From CAZMVY01 sp964617875 (GTDB lineage Bacteria > Planctomycetota > Phycisphaerae > UBA1845 > PWPN01), in contig CAZUAI010000012.1 in NCBI GenBank assembly GCA_964617875.1, forward strand, positions 25,903 through 89,902: a stretch of DNA of 64,000 nucleotides, read 5' to 3'. The notes under the pieces were generated by a model. That model made no database searches, was not told the DNA's origin, and saw nothing but the letters and a program-made list of their open reading frames with translations. How positions within the stretch are numbered: the stretch's first letter is position 1; each line of letters begins with the position of its first letter. The translations under genes and the position numbers were made by a program. Of the stretch, positions 7,996 to 16,525 are shown piece after piece.

Positions 7996-9081
7996 CTAGT
8001 CCTTCTTGTCGCTGAAGATGTCGTCGGCGCCCACCGGGTCCTGATCGACCCGATTCGGGTCGGCGGCAAATCGCCCGTCCGGTCCGGCCGACCACAGAAA
8101 CGGCCGGCCGTTGTTGCGGTACGTGTAGTACCGGTATCGTAGCGGCTGCTGCCACGCATCGAGAACCTGGAGCGCCTCGACAAAGGGCGCCGTAGCTTGA
8201 TCCCTCGTCGGCACGTGGGGCCTGAACAACATCGCCCCATGAGCGTTGACCGTCGCCCCCTGCGGCAGCCTGCGAAGGATCGCCCGGATCTTGTCCCGGG
8301 CCTCGCCGTTCACAACAAAACTGGAGCCGCCATAGGGAAACTGAAGAATCACGTAAAGGCCCTCGATGCTGCGAACCACCCTGTGAGCAGGCATGGTTGG
8401 CGACGCCGCCGGTGGAACCTCGAAAATCGAATCCGGATACCCAAGGTAGAAGTCGTCCTGGGTCGGCGGCGCGTGCGTGGTCTGGCTGGGCTCATACGGG
8501 CGTTCGTGAACGTCGGGCGCCGGCGGCGGCTCCGCCGTGTTGGTCCTGTGTGGGTCATTCGGCGGGCTCGGCCAGCCGTTCGCCTCGATCCAGCCCCCTG
8601 TCCCAAGCCCGTTCGCCGCCTGCTGAAACTCGTCGATCGCAAGCGTAAGCGTTGCCATCGTCCCGCGCGTGAGGTCACGCTTGCCCTTCTCCCGCAATCG
8701 CGAGCCGACCAGACCGATCGCGGCCAGCAGAACCCCGATGATCGCAACGACCACGAGAATCTCGACGAGCGTCACAGCCCGAGCCAGTGATGAGTGATAC
8801 GTGATGGATGATGAGTGCGAAGTGCTGAGTACTGAGTACTGAGTACCGAGGTCGTCATCCCCGCACGAGCGGGGATCCAGATTGGATGACACGAAGCCTG
8901 GACCCCCGCTTGCGCGGGGGTGACGGACTAACGGAATAGCGGGTTCAAGGTTGCGTGATCGCTGACTGCCGATCGCCGATCGCTGGTCGCCGATCGCTGA
9001 TCGCTGGACGCTGATCGCCGATGGCTGGTCGCCGATCGCTGATCGCTGATCGCTGATCGCCGACAGCTTGTTCCGCGTCAT
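7996..9081 (-). CDS. Pseudopilin, GspG-like, with heptanucleotide repeats after the start codon
   Basis: About 361 residues. The ATG at 9081 has a Shine-Dalgarno (GAAGGA, about 8 bases upstream). Four codons later the frame runs through 16 tandem heptamers (8956-9067), then an inverted-repeat element (8856-8930) and a TGAGTAC tract. The prepilin signal ARAVTLVEILVVVAIIGVLLAA follows at about residue 101. The C terminus has the GspG-like loop WSAGPDGRF...DDIF, which binds calcium in major pseudopilins. If the long leader is real, gain or loss of one 7-base unit would shift the frame and switch the gene off. If translation instead starts nearer the prepilin site, no good start codon is visible: the nearest in-frame candidate is CTG. 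Confidence 0.7.
   Translation of the reverse strand: MTRNKLSAISDQRSAIGDQPSAISVQRSAIGDQRSAIGSQRSRNLEPAIPLVRHPRASGGPGFVSSNLDPRSCGDDDLGTQYSVLSTSHSSSITYHSSLARAVTLVEILVVVAIIGVLLAAIGLVGSRLREKGKRDLTRGTMATLTLAIDEFQQAANGLGTGGWIEANGWPSPPNDPHRTNTAEPPPAPDVHERPYEPSQTTHAPPTQDDFYLGYPDSIFEVPPAASPTMPAHRVVRSIEGLYVILQFPYGGSSFVVNGEARDKIRAILRRLPQGATVNAHGAMLFRPHVPTRDQATAPFVEALQVLDAWQQPLRYRYYTYRNNGRPFLWSAGPDGRFAADPNRVDQDPVGADDIFSDKKD
8826..8846. repeat. Three perfect TGAGTAC heptamers
   Basis: TGAGTAC is repeated at 8826-8832, 8833-8839 and 8840-8846 and followed by CGAGGTCGTCA. A shorter version with the same downstream sequence occurs at about 58338-58358. The heptamer therefore travels with the adjacent inverted-repeat element. 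Confidence 0.6.
8856..8930. repeat. Inverted-repeat element, GTCAYCCCCGC family
   Basis: One copy with two hairpins: GTCATCCCCGCACGAGCGGGG and CCCCGCTTGCGCGGGGGTGAC. This is the widespread 'CCCGC-loop-GCGGG' extragenic repeat type. It is arrayed at 27128-28095 and found again at 58350-58424. Here it is read as part of a pseudopilin leader. Confidence 0.8.
8956..9067. repeat. Heptanucleotide microsatellite, 16 units
   Basis: Sixteen contiguous 7-base units of consensus YGATCGC (112 bases), several identical. On the coding strand this is GCGATCR. It is translated as a 7-residue pattern (SAISDQR/SAIGDQ) directly after the start of a pseudopilin. 112 is not a multiple of three. Confidence 0.85.
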
Positions 9082-9149
9082 GTTGTTTGTCCTTCGCTGG
9101 TGCATCGCCACGCTCACTCGCACCGTCGCCGGGCCGGCTCCCCGGCCTC

Positions 9150-10157
9150 TCAGTGGTTCGGCTCGAAGTTCGTCACGTCGTCCGCCGTGCCGTACCGGCC
9201 GTCGGGCCCCGACGAGATCAGCAGGTACGTATCCGGCCGCTGAGCCGTCGGACGGGCCGTAACCTTCGGATCGCCGATGATGTACTCGAACGAGTACCGT
9301 TGCTGGGGGAAGCCGTTCGCAGCCCTGCTGTTGTTCGGGAAATAGCCCAGCGGATGCACTCGTCCGCCGCCGTAGTCAGGAACCGGCTCGCCATCGGGAC
9401 GCTGCCCGTTCTGCCCCGTGAACAGGACGTTGTCGTGAAGCTGATAGGTGCCGTCGTTCAGCATGGCGGTGACGGTGTCCCGGTTGTCGCCGGTCAGATT
9501 GTTGCATCCCACGAAAGGACGGCCGGGATTCGCGCGATAGTACAGGATCGGCCGCTCAAACTTGTCCAGGAAATACACCCACGGGAACTGTCGTTTCTCC
9601 CCCGTGGGCACGGCATACGCCGACAGGTTCGGATTGTCCTCGTCCGCCACGCGCGTCGGAAGAAGCATCTTGCCGCTATCGACGAACGGCCCGCGCCGCG
9701 GATAGAACGGCTGATTCGTGGCCATGTTCACGGAGTAGAGGCCCACCGACGACGCGTTGGCGGGAAGTCGGCCCCCGGCAACACTATCGGGCCAGCCCGT
9801 GGGAAAACCCGGCGTTCCCAGCATGTCGGCGCCAAGGAGCGCCCATGCCAACAGACCCGCGCCCTGCACTTCTACCAGCGGTTGGTTCGCCGGCGGTCCC
9901 TGCCTCGGATCCCTGGCTTTGCAGTTCGCCCAGTTTGCCGGCGTAGCCGACGGCGGGTATGCGCCGCTGAGCGTTGCGTCGTTCTTGAACGTCTCCAGCC
10001 CCGTCTCCAGGGCGCTTAACGTAGCCTTCGTCGCAGCGACCTTCGCCCCCGTTCTCGCCTTGTTGATCGCCGGCAGCAGCATCCCGAGCAGTACCGCGAT
10101 GATCCCGATCACGACCATCAACTCAACCAGCGTGAAGGCCCTTCGTCTCGACTCCAT
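9150..10157 (-). CDS. Type II secretion-like major pseudopilin, GspG-like
   Basis: A 335-residue pseudopilin. The leader is only MESRRRA, then the cleavage site and FTLVELMVVIGIIAVLLGMLL. The C terminus has SSGPDGRYGTADDVTNF, the Asp-rich loop that binds calcium in GspG. ATG at 10157 is supported by GAGGTG upstream and by the normal leader length, although the frame stays open to 10322 through repeats. It is the first gene of the four-gene pseudopilin run. It presumably forms the main subunit of a periplasmic pseudopilus; the outer-membrane and ATPase partners are not in this window. Confidence 0.85.
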   Translation of the reverse strand: MESRRRAFTLVELMVVIGIIAVLLGMLLPAINKARTGAKVAATKATLSALETGLETFKNDATLSGAYPPSATPANWANCKARDPRQGPPANQPLVEVQGAGLLAWALLGADMLGTPGFPTGWPDSVAGGRLPANASSVGLYSVNMATNQPFYPRRGPFVDSGKMLLPTRVADEDNPNLSAYAVPTGEKRQFPWVYFLDKFERPILYYRANPGRPFVGCNNLTGDNRDTVTAMLNDGTYQLHDNVLFTGQNGQRPDGEPVPDYGGGRVHPLGYFPNNSRAANGFPQQRYSFEYIIGDPKVTARPTAQRPDTYLLISSGPDGRYGTADDVTNFEPNH

Positions 10158-10254
10158 GGGACACCTCGCGTTCTTGCTCGCCACGGTTTCCGCCATCGAA
10201 CATCGACTATCGGCCGCCCGTAGCCCGGGGACAACGTTGAGGGCCGTCCTTTGC

Positions 10255-10351
10255 GACGCAGCCATCCTGGCCCTTCTGGCGCAGCCATCCTGGCCCTTGT
10301 GGTGCAGCCATCCTGGCTGCAAACCCGCGGGCCGGAAGCCTCCGCCACAAT
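10255..10351. repeat. Dispersed palindromic repeat, GTGGTGCAGG family, with extra arms
   Basis: A full copy (about 10296-10351) is preceded by two further copies of the arm GCAGCCATCCTGGCCCTT, giving three tandem arms. The rest of the 10158-10495 gap has no gene. It includes a short inverted pair GCCCACC/GGTGGGC near 10447-10475. Confidence 0.7.
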
Positions 10352-10495
10352 CACGCCACTTGCCCGGCCAAGGCGCCGGCCGTCCGGACCATCCCCCAAC
10401 ACCTTGTCGTCACAGTATCTTACGGCCACAACGAGAGTCCGGCAAAGCCCACCAGCCGGCAAACACGGATGGGTGGGCCTCCCAACCTGTGTGGC

Positions 10496-11704
10496 TCACT
10501 GTTTTTGCAGCCCCAGCAGCACGCCCTGTCCGGGAGCCAGCCACTCGCTTTCGCTCCCCCCGCCAACGGCCCCGGTCCACGGGTTCACCTGCACGAGCCG
10601 TCCGGCACGTTTGAACTTCACGCTGTATGACGTCGAGCGGATCAGGCTCTTGTTCACGATCAGGACCCACGGCAGGCCCTCGGGCCCCTCAAACTCGCCG
10701 ACGACCAGGCTCCCGCCGGCGACCTGATCGAGAAACCGGCTCGTGACCGCCCCGGCACATCCGGACGGGACATCGGGATGGTGGAACACATGCACACTCC
10801 GGAGCCGGCAGAACATCGGCGCAAGGTTCTGAAGCTGCAGGTTCACCCGCCGGAGCATGTGCCACGTGGGCGTCTTGTCCCCGAACGTGTCGATGGGCGC
10901 GAGGCGATAGTTGCTGCCCTTCGGCGTGAAGTAGGTGTAGTAGCTGACGCCGCGCCCGCCGTACGCCAGCGTCGTGTATGCCTGGAAACGCAGGCCCGCC
11001 TCCGTCGGCTCGGCGTACGCGAAGTGCGCGTTCGACAGGACGATGTTCCAGAACGGCAGCTTGTGCCTGAGGGCGACCGCCCGGATGGTCTCCAGGTTCT
11101 GGAAGTACCCGTGCCGCAACGAGCCGTCCTCCATCAGGGCGTAGTGGTCATAGCTGATGAACGGCGGCTTGACGATGCCGACGAACGACTCGACGTACTC
11201 CTCGTATGTCTTCACGCCCATCTGGTCCGCGGAGGCGTAGTTCGGAAACAGGTTCACGTAGGGCCGCGTGCCGGGCGCGGCCCTGCGATACGCCTCCGCC
11301 CATCGCGCCAGGCCGGAGTAGATGACCGCGCTCGGTTCGTCGCGCAGGTAGTAGCCGAACGCGGCCGGGTGCTTCGCCACGCGGTCCACGACGGCCTTCA
11401 CGCGCTTCTCGATCTCCGGCGTATCGAATTTGGCCACGGCGTCGTCCACGTGCGTCTCGGGCGTGGCGACGATCCCCTTGAGGCCGGCCGCCGCCACGAG
11501 ATCGAGATCCTCCGGCTTGACGAAACCCGCCAGGTTGAAGCCGCACGCCTTGATCCCGGCCAGCACGGCCTTGTCGCCGGGCGTCCAGTCCCACGGGAGG
11601 ATCGCGAAGTCCTCCGGTGCCGGGACGTTGTCCGCCCGTGCCGTGCCTGCAAGGAAGCCGACCGTCACCGCCGCTGTCGCGGTCAGGATCACAATGCGTG
11701 ACAT
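10496..11704 (-). CDS. Secreted TIM-barrel glycosidase-like protein
   Basis: A 402-residue exported protein with a signal peptide (residues 1-24, ending GTARA). The pattern is that of a (beta/alpha)8 glycoside hydrolase of the GH42/clan-A type. It has repeated beta-strand motifs, the candidate acid residue segment YYLRDEPSA near 118-126, FISYDHYALM and a later PFWNIVLSNAHF. A small beta domain ends the protein (about 330-402, 'VLIVNKSLIRSTSYSVKF'). No family can be assigned with certainty and the substrate is unknown. The Shine-Dalgarno GGAGGT is well placed 5 bases before the ATG. Its neighbours do not suggest a polysaccharide locus. Confidence 0.65.
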   Translation of the reverse strand: MSRIVILTATAAVTVGFLAGTARADNVPAPEDFAILPWDWTPGDKAVLAGIKACGFNLAGFVKPEDLDLVAAAGLKGIVATPETHVDDAVAKFDTPEIEKRVKAVVDRVAKHPAAFGYYLRDEPSAVIYSGLARWAEAYRRAAPGTRPYVNLFPNYASADQMGVKTYEEYVESFVGIVKPPFISYDHYALMEDGSLRHGYFQNLETIRAVALRHKLPFWNIVLSNAHFAYAEPTEAGLRFQAYTTLAYGGRGVSYYTYFTPKGSNYRLAPIDTFGDKTPTWHMLRRVNLQLQNLAPMFCRLRSVHVFHHPDVPSGCAGAVTSRFLDQVAGGSLVVGEFEGPEGLPWVLIVNKSLIRSTSYSVKFKRAGRLVQVNPWTGAVGGGSESEWLAPGQGVLLGLQKQ

Positions 11705-11773
11705 GAGACCTCCGTTCGTGTTCCTGCGTGGCCGCGCCCGATCACCGCGCCGGATCTGCGATCCTTCGTACGT

Positions 11774-11983
11774 TCACGCGTCTTCCCGCTTCCCCGCCTT
11801 TTCGCTTTCCCACGGCTCCAGCGCCCGGTCGATCGCCGCCATCGTCGTGCCGATCGGGCACTTCATGGCCGATCCGCCGCACGTGCAGCCCGAGCGCCCC
11901 TGGAAGAACCGCACCGCGCGAAAGGCCAGCCAGCCGCCCGACGCCAGCACGATCCCGCCGACGATCACCGCTTCAAGCCACAT
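11774..11983 (-). CDS. FeoB-associated Cys-rich membrane protein
   Basis: A 69-residue protein with one N-terminal membrane helix (MWLEAVIVGGIVLASGGWLAF) and a cytoplasmic tail carrying GCTCGGSAMKCP. This is the layout of the small FeoB-associated cysteine-rich proteins (sometimes compared with FeoC). It starts 25 bases after the feoB stop codon on the same strand, so it is surely the last gene of the feo operon. It probably helps iron handling or FeoB assembly; the exact role is not established. ATG at 11983 has GAGGCGG upstream. Confidence 0.8.
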   Translation of the reverse strand: MWLEAVIVGGIVLASGGWLAFRAVRFFQGRSGCTCGGSAMKCPIGTTMAAIDRALEPWESEKAGKREDA

Positions 11984-12007
11984 GGTTCCGCCTCGCACAA
12001 GGCCGGG

Positions 12008-14266
12008 TCAACGCCCCCATCCCGCCGCGCCGCCGATCTGATACACCCCGACCGCCAGCGCGAACGCCAGCAGCGTCGTGTAGCCGATCGCGAACACCGC
12101 CCATCGCCACTTGCCCGACTCGCGCCGGATCGCGGCCATCGTCGCCGAGCACGGCGCATACACCATCACAAACACCATCAGCGCCAGCGCGCGGAGCGGC
12201 GACCAATCCGGGTCGTCCGCCAGCCGCGCCGACAGATTCTGCATCCGATCGGGGTGCGCATCGCCGATCGAATACGCCGTGCCCAGCGTGCCCACGACCA
12301 CTTCCTTCGTCGCGAAGCCGCCGATCAGCGCCACGTTGTCCCGCCACTCGAAGCCCGCCAGCCGCGTCACCGGCTCCAGCGCCGAGCCCACGCGGCCCGC
12401 CGCGCTGTGCCGCAGCCGTGCCAGTTCCTGCTCCGCCGTCGCCACACCGGCCCCCGCCGCCCTGCCGCCGTCCGCCCGCGGGAAGCACATCGCCGCCCAG
12501 ATCACCAGGTTCGCCGCCAGGATCACCGTCCCGGCCTTGCGAAGGTACATCCACGTCCGCTCCCACGTGTGCGTCAGCACGCCGCGCAGCGTCGGCACGT
12601 GGTAGGCCGGCAGTTCCATCACGAACGGCGCCTGCTCGCCCCGGACGATCGTCCGCCGCAGCACCCACGCCGCCCCCAGCGCAATCCCCCAGGACACCGC
12701 CCACAGCACAAACAGCGCCTGCGCCTTGTGCGCCGCGAAGAACGCCCCGATCAGAACCAGGTACAGCGGCATCTTCGCGCCGCAGTTCATCAGCGGCACC
12801 ACGAGCATCGTCACCAGCCGGTCCTTCTCCTCGCGAAGCGTCCGCGTCGCCATCACGCCCGGCACCGCACAGCCCCCCGCCCCGAGCCCGCCCGACACGA
12901 TCATCGCCAGCACGCTCTTGCCCTGCAGCCCGAACACCCGCAGCAGCCGGTCCAGCACGAACGCCACCCGCGCCACGTAGCCCGTGTCCTCCAGCGCCGC
13001 CACGAACGCGAACAGCACGGCGATCAGCGGCACGAAGCTCACCACGCCGCCCACGCCCGCGATGATCCCGTCACGCAGGAGCGAGTGCAGCAGCGGCATC
13101 CGCGGCTCCAGCGGCGCCACGAGCCCCGCCAGGGCATGATCGAAAAACCAGTGGCACCAGCCCGTCAGGCTCCGGCCGAACACCCACGGCCATTCGTCCG
13201 CCACCTTGAACACCGCCACGAACAGCGAGTACACCACGCCCAGCAGGATCAGCGGCCCCAGTACGCGATGGCAGACCACGGCGTCGATCCTGTCCGTGAT
13301 GTCCTGCCGCGCCTCGGCCGACGATTGCACGCATTCGCGCACCACGCCGGCGGCGAAGCCGTACCGCCGTTCCGCGATGATGGCGTCGGCGCTCTCGCCG
13401 TAATGCTTCTCGATCCCCGCAATCGCCGACCGCGCCGCCGTGTCGATTCCGTCGGGATCGTGCGCGAGTTCGCGGACCGCCTTCAGCACCTCCGCGTCGC
13501 GCTCGATGAGCTTCACCGCCACCCATCGCGCGGGATACCGCGCCGCGATCACCGCCTCCTTCGCCACGACGGACGCCAGCAGGTCCACCTCCGCCTCCAC
13601 CTCGTGCCCGTACGTCACGGGGCGGCTGAACGAATCCGGCCGGCTGTCCGCCCTCTTCACCGTGGCCGCCAGCAACTCCGCCAGGCCCACGTCCTTTGAC
13701 CCCACCGTCTCCACCACCGGCACGCCCAGCAGCGCCGAGATCCGCCCCGCATCCAGCCGAAGACCCCGCTTGCGGGCCAGGTCGGTCATGTTCAACACGA
13801 GCACGACCGGCGCGTTCATCTCCATCAACTGAACTGTCAGATACAGGTTCCGCTCGAGGTTCGACGCATCGACGACGTTGATCACAACATCCGGCCGCGA
13901 CTCGATCACGCACTCCCGCGCGATCAGTTCGTCGATGGAGTACGCCGTCAGCGAGTAGGTGCCCGGCAGGTCGATCAGCGTGATCTCGCGTCCCTGAAAC
14001 GACGCCCGCCCCACCTTCTTCTCCACGGTCACGCCGGGGTAGTTCGCCACCCCCTGCGTCATGCCCGTCAGCCCGTTGAAGATGGATGTCTTGCCTGAGT
14101 TGGGGTTGCCCGCGATGGCCGCCGTAACGGCCCCGGGCCGCCGTCGCCCCCCCCCGGTGATCACGGGCAACGGCGCCGACGATTCGACGCGCGATTGCGT
14201 GGGCGATGCCGCCGGCAGGCCGTGTCCCGCCGCAGTTCGAAATCCTGACTCTCGTTCGTCCGGCAT
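12008..14266 (-). CDS. feoB: Ferrous iron transport protein B
   Basis: A 752-residue inner-membrane ferrous iron transporter driven or gated by an N-terminal G-protein domain. GTPase motifs are visible: G1 GNPNSGKTS (53-61), G3 DLPGTYSL (99-106) and G4 NMTD (159-162). Two gate segments with the conserved cysteines follow in the membrane part: GCAVPGVMATRT and PLMNCGAKMPLY. Length is normal. An N-terminal extension of ~45 residues rich in Ser, Pro and Gly precedes the G domain. The gene sits between feoA (31 bases upstream) and the FeoB-associated protein. The promoter candidate upstream of feoA at 14632-14660 should drive all three. No clear Fur box was seen. Confidence 0.97.
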   Translation of the reverse strand: MPDERESGFRTAAGHGLPAASPTQSRVESSAPLPVITGGGRRRPGAVTAAIAGNPNSGKTSIFNGLTGMTQGVANYPGVTVEKKVGRASFQGREITLIDLPGTYSLTAYSIDELIARECVIESRPDVVINVVDASNLERNLYLTVQLMEMNAPVVLVLNMTDLARKRGLRLDAGRISALLGVPVVETVGSKDVGLAELLAATVKRADSRPDSFSRPVTYGHEVEAEVDLLASVVAKEAVIAARYPARWVAVKLIERDAEVLKAVRELAHDPDGIDTAARSAIAGIEKHYGESADAIIAERRYGFAAGVVRECVQSSAEARQDITDRIDAVVCHRVLGPLILLGVVYSLFVAVFKVADEWPWVFGRSLTGWCHWFFDHALAGLVAPLEPRMPLLHSLLRDGIIAGVGGVVSFVPLIAVLFAFVAALEDTGYVARVAFVLDRLLRVFGLQGKSVLAMIVSGGLGAGGCAVPGVMATRTLREEKDRLVTMLVVPLMNCGAKMPLYLVLIGAFFAAHKAQALFVLWAVSWGIALGAAWVLRRTIVRGEQAPFVMELPAYHVPTLRGVLTHTWERTWMYLRKAGTVILAANLVIWAAMCFPRADGGRAAGAGVATAEQELARLRHSAAGRVGSALEPVTRLAGFEWRDNVALIGGFATKEVVVGTLGTAYSIGDAHPDRMQNLSARLADDPDWSPLRALALMVFVMVYAPCSATMAAIRRESGKWRWAVFAIGYTTLLAFALAVGVYQIGGAAGWGR

Positions 14267-14297
14267 CGTCTGCCCTGTCGCCCGCCCCCCCTGCCGC

Positions 14298-14558
14298 CTA
14301 CTGCTCCGGCGTCTTGTCCGCCGCCGGCCTGGCCCGCTCGACCTCGATATAGCGCGCCTCGTTGCTCCGAATCGCCAGGTAATAGCCCTTCACGGCGATC
14401 TGAATCGGATCCCCCAGTGGCGCACGCCGTTTCACCAGGATTCGCGTCCCACGGGTGACCCCCATATCAAGAAGGCGCTGCCGCAACGACCCCCTTCCCC
14501 CGATCCGCGTGATCCGCCCCGCCTCGCCTTCCTCCAGTTCATCAAGCGTCCTGCTCAC
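14298..14558 (-). CDS. feoA: Ferrous iron transport protein A (SH3-like)
   Basis: An 86-residue FeoA, the small SH3-fold cytoplasmic partner of FeoB. Motifs are typical: 'LDELEEGEAGRITRIGG', 'RQRLLDMGVTRGTRILVKRRAPLGDP' and 'YLAIRSNEARYIEV'. GTG at 14558 is chosen over the ATG at 14600 because GGAG lies 8 bases upstream and the family normally begins there. It is the first gene of the feoA-feoB-small protein operon, which runs toward the left. It diverges from the serine acetyltransferase gene. Confidence 0.93.
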   Translation of the reverse strand: MSRTLDELEEGEAGRITRIGGRGSLRQRLLDMGVTRGTRILVKRRAPLGDPIQIAVKGYYLAIRSNEARYIEVERARPAADKTPEQ

Positions 14559-14631
14559 ACACGAACTCCAAAGCCTGTTCCCGATTATCGGACGTCGCAA
14601 CTATAAAAGCTGCGTGGAGTCTCCCTCATGC

Positions 14632-14660
14632 CTTATAGGCTGACGTCGCACGCCGGTCAA
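14632..14660 (-). promoter_or_regulatory. Promoter of the feo operon
   Basis: Minus strand TTGACC (14655-14660), a 17-base spacer, then TATAAG (14632-14637). A second TATAGT-like box lies just downstream. CTATAA and TTATAG lie as an inverted pair across 14601-14638, a possible operator, but no Fur or DtxR consensus is recognisable. Confidence 0.6.
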
Positions 14661-14738
14661 TCCAGAAAGCTCTTCTCGCAATCTCGTCGAGACCGGCCAC
14701 CCGATATAGAATGGCCCCGGCACAGGAGAAACACTGCC

Positions 14739-15710
14739 ATGATCGACCAGTTTCCGTTGGGAGACAGGCTTCCCGGCCTCGTGGACCGGATCGTCGCCAG
14801 CTACAAGGACGATCCGCGTACGCACCACATCGACCGCTTCTACCTGCCCAACCGGACGGAGATCGTGGAGATCATCGAGCTGCTGCTCGAGGTCGCGTTC
14901 CCCGGCTACTACGGCCGACAGAACCTGACGACCCACAACGTCGCCTACCACGTCGGCGAACTCCTGCCCAAGCTCGGCCAGAAGCTGTTCCGGCAGGTCT
15001 ACCACTGCCTCTGCTACGGCGAGGAACTCAAGGGCCGCGTGAACGGCGAGTCGCGGCCGTGCGACAAGAAAGCCCAGCGGCTCGTCCTCGAGTTTCTGGA
15101 ACGAATCCCGGATCTGCGGCGGGTGATCGCCGGCGACGTGCAGGCGGCCTACGACGGCGACCCCGCCGCCGTAAACACCGACGAGGTCATCCTGGCCTAT
15201 CCGGGCGTGCTCGCCGTGACCGTCTACCGCTTCGCACACGAGCTGCACGAGATGGGCGTCCCGCTGATGCCGCGCATCATGACCGAGTGGGCGCACACGA
15301 TGACGGGCGTGGACATCCACCCCGGCGCGAAGATCGGAAGCCACTTCTTCATCGACCACGCGACCGGCGTCGTCATCGGCGAGACGACGGAGATCGGCGA
15401 CAACGTCAAGCTCTACCAGGGCGTGACGCTGGGCGCCCTTTCGTTCCCCAAGGACGAGCGCGGGCGGCTGATCCGAGGCCACAAACGCCACCCGACGGTC
15501 GAGGAGGGCGTCACGGTCTACGCCAACGCGACCGTACTCGGCGGGGACACCCGTCTCGGACGATGCAGCGTCGTCGGCGGCTCAGTGTTCCTCACGCGAA
15601 GCATCCCCGCCGATTGTTCCGTCACGCTCGCGCCGCCGAACCTGAAGGTCCACCGCCGCGGAGAGTCCGACCGCGATGCCGACTTCGGCGCCTGGGTCTA
15701 CGAGATCTGA
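14739..15710 (+). CDS. cysE: Serine O-acetyltransferase
   Basis: A 323-residue serine acetyltransferase, making O-acetylserine from serine and acetyl-CoA, the first step of cysteine synthesis. The N-terminal helical domain (1-~190) is followed by a left-handed beta helix with hexapeptide repeats: VDIHPGAKIGSHFFIDHATG, VVIGETTEIGDNV and LYQGVTLGALSF. The C terminus reads VTLAPPNLKVHRRG. The catalytic His is in 'FFIDHATG'. ATG at 14739 has AGGAGA upstream, and this is where the family normally starts. No cysteine synthase gene is adjacent. The long N-terminal domain is of the EpsC/plant type rather than the short enterobacterial one. Confidence 0.93.
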   Translation: MIDQFPLGDRLPGLVDRIVASYKDDPRTHHIDRFYLPNRTEIVEIIELLLEVAFPGYYGRQNLTTHNVAYHVGELLPKLGQKLFRQVYHCLCYGEELKGRVNGESRPCDKKAQRLVLEFLERIPDLRRVIAGDVQAAYDGDPAAVNTDEVILAYPGVLAVTVYRFAHELHEMGVPLMPRIMTEWAHTMTGVDIHPGAKIGSHFFIDHATGVVIGETTEIGDNVKLYQGVTLGALSFPKDERGRLIRGHKRHPTVEEGVTVYANATVLGGDTRLGRCSVVGGSVFLTRSIPADCSVTLAPPNLKVHRRGESDRDADFGAWVYEI

Positions 15711-15758
15711 CGCCATCGCCCCGTCCGATGGTGCGCGCCCCGCCCGCCGTCCGATGCA

Positions 15759-15779
15759 CGGGGAGAACGATTCTCCCCG
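15759..15779. terminator. Perfect hairpin downstream of cysE
   Basis: CGGGGAGAA, a 3-base loop, TTCTCCCCG: a 9-bp perfect stem 49 bases after the cysE stop codon and between convergent genes. There is no T run on either strand, so it would be a hairpin-only terminator or a transcript-end stabiliser. Confidence 0.4.
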
Positions 15780-15901
15780 AGCGCGTGCTTGCGCGATCAG
15801 AGGTTCGCCCAACGGCCGGCCTTGTCCGCACAGAAAAAGCGTGATCGTGACGCGCTTCGGGCGAGGATGCTGCCGGGCAGCCCCGCGGCAGCCGGGCAGA
15901 C

Positions 15902-16453
15902 TCAACTGCTCAATCCGGCGGAGTGGAGGAGATTCCTGAGCCGCTGTGCCTGGGCCGGGCCGTCGGCGCGACCACCGGCGGCGAATGACCGCTCATCCAG
16001 CTCCACGCGGCCCTCGTTCGCAACCAGGTGGCGCTGCAGCTCCGACAGCAGCGCGACCAGGGCCGTCGTCTGACGGGCGGAGATCTGCCCGTTGCGCGGG
16101 CCCGACGTGTCGATCGCCACCTCGATCACCCCGCTCTCGGACGCTGCCGCCGCCCGACGCCACCGCTCGGTCGCGGTCAGTTCCCCGCCGGCTGTCACCC
16201 GGAAGTGCGGCTCGATCGCCGCCGCCCCGCGGAGGGCATCGGCGCGGATCAGGATGCCCTGCCACCGGGTCGTCGACGCAACCCCCTCGGCCTGAACGGC
16301 CTGTTTGGCCTCCATGGCACGCAGCTGCACCGCATATCCCGTGTTGGACGGAGGGCCCGACGGCTCGATCCACTGGAGCAGAAACGTGCCGACGGTCATC
16401 GCGCCGACCAGGGACGCCAGTACCTTGGCCACTCTCGATTGCGGGTTCTTCAT
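15902..16453 (-). CDS. Hypothetical membrane-anchored protein
   Basis: A 183-residue protein with a single N-terminal membrane helix or signal anchor (about residues 10-27, VLASLVGAMTVGTFLLQW). A soluble domain follows. The segment IDTSGPRNGQISARQTTALVALLSELQ resembles the 'iS..Q..aL..Ll..L' pattern near the end of amidase_2/peptidoglycan-recognition domains, and the N-terminal half does not contradict this. The zinc ligands of that family are not evident, so I do not assign amidase activity. It lies 72 bases beyond the mfd stop codon, on the same strand and downstream of it, and may be cotranscribed. Confidence 0.6.
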   Translation of the reverse strand: MKNPQSRVAKVLASLVGAMTVGTFLLQWIEPSGPPSNTGYAVQLRAMEAKQAVQAEGVASTTRWQGILIRADALRGAAAIEPHFRVTAGGELTATERWRRAAAASESGVIEVAIDTSGPRNGQISARQTTALVALLSELQRHLVANEGRVELDERSFAAGGRADGPAQAQRLRNLLHSAGLSS

Positions 16454-16525
16454 CGCGCCATCCGTTCCAAACGCCCTTTCTACTGTAGCTATCGGACAAA
16501 TGCAATGCCCATCCGCCGATAATCT

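Noticed and set aside
8956..9067. CRISPR-like or iteron (replication origin) repeats
   Set aside because: Contiguous 7-base units without spacers; no replication initiator gene or AT-rich DNA nearby.
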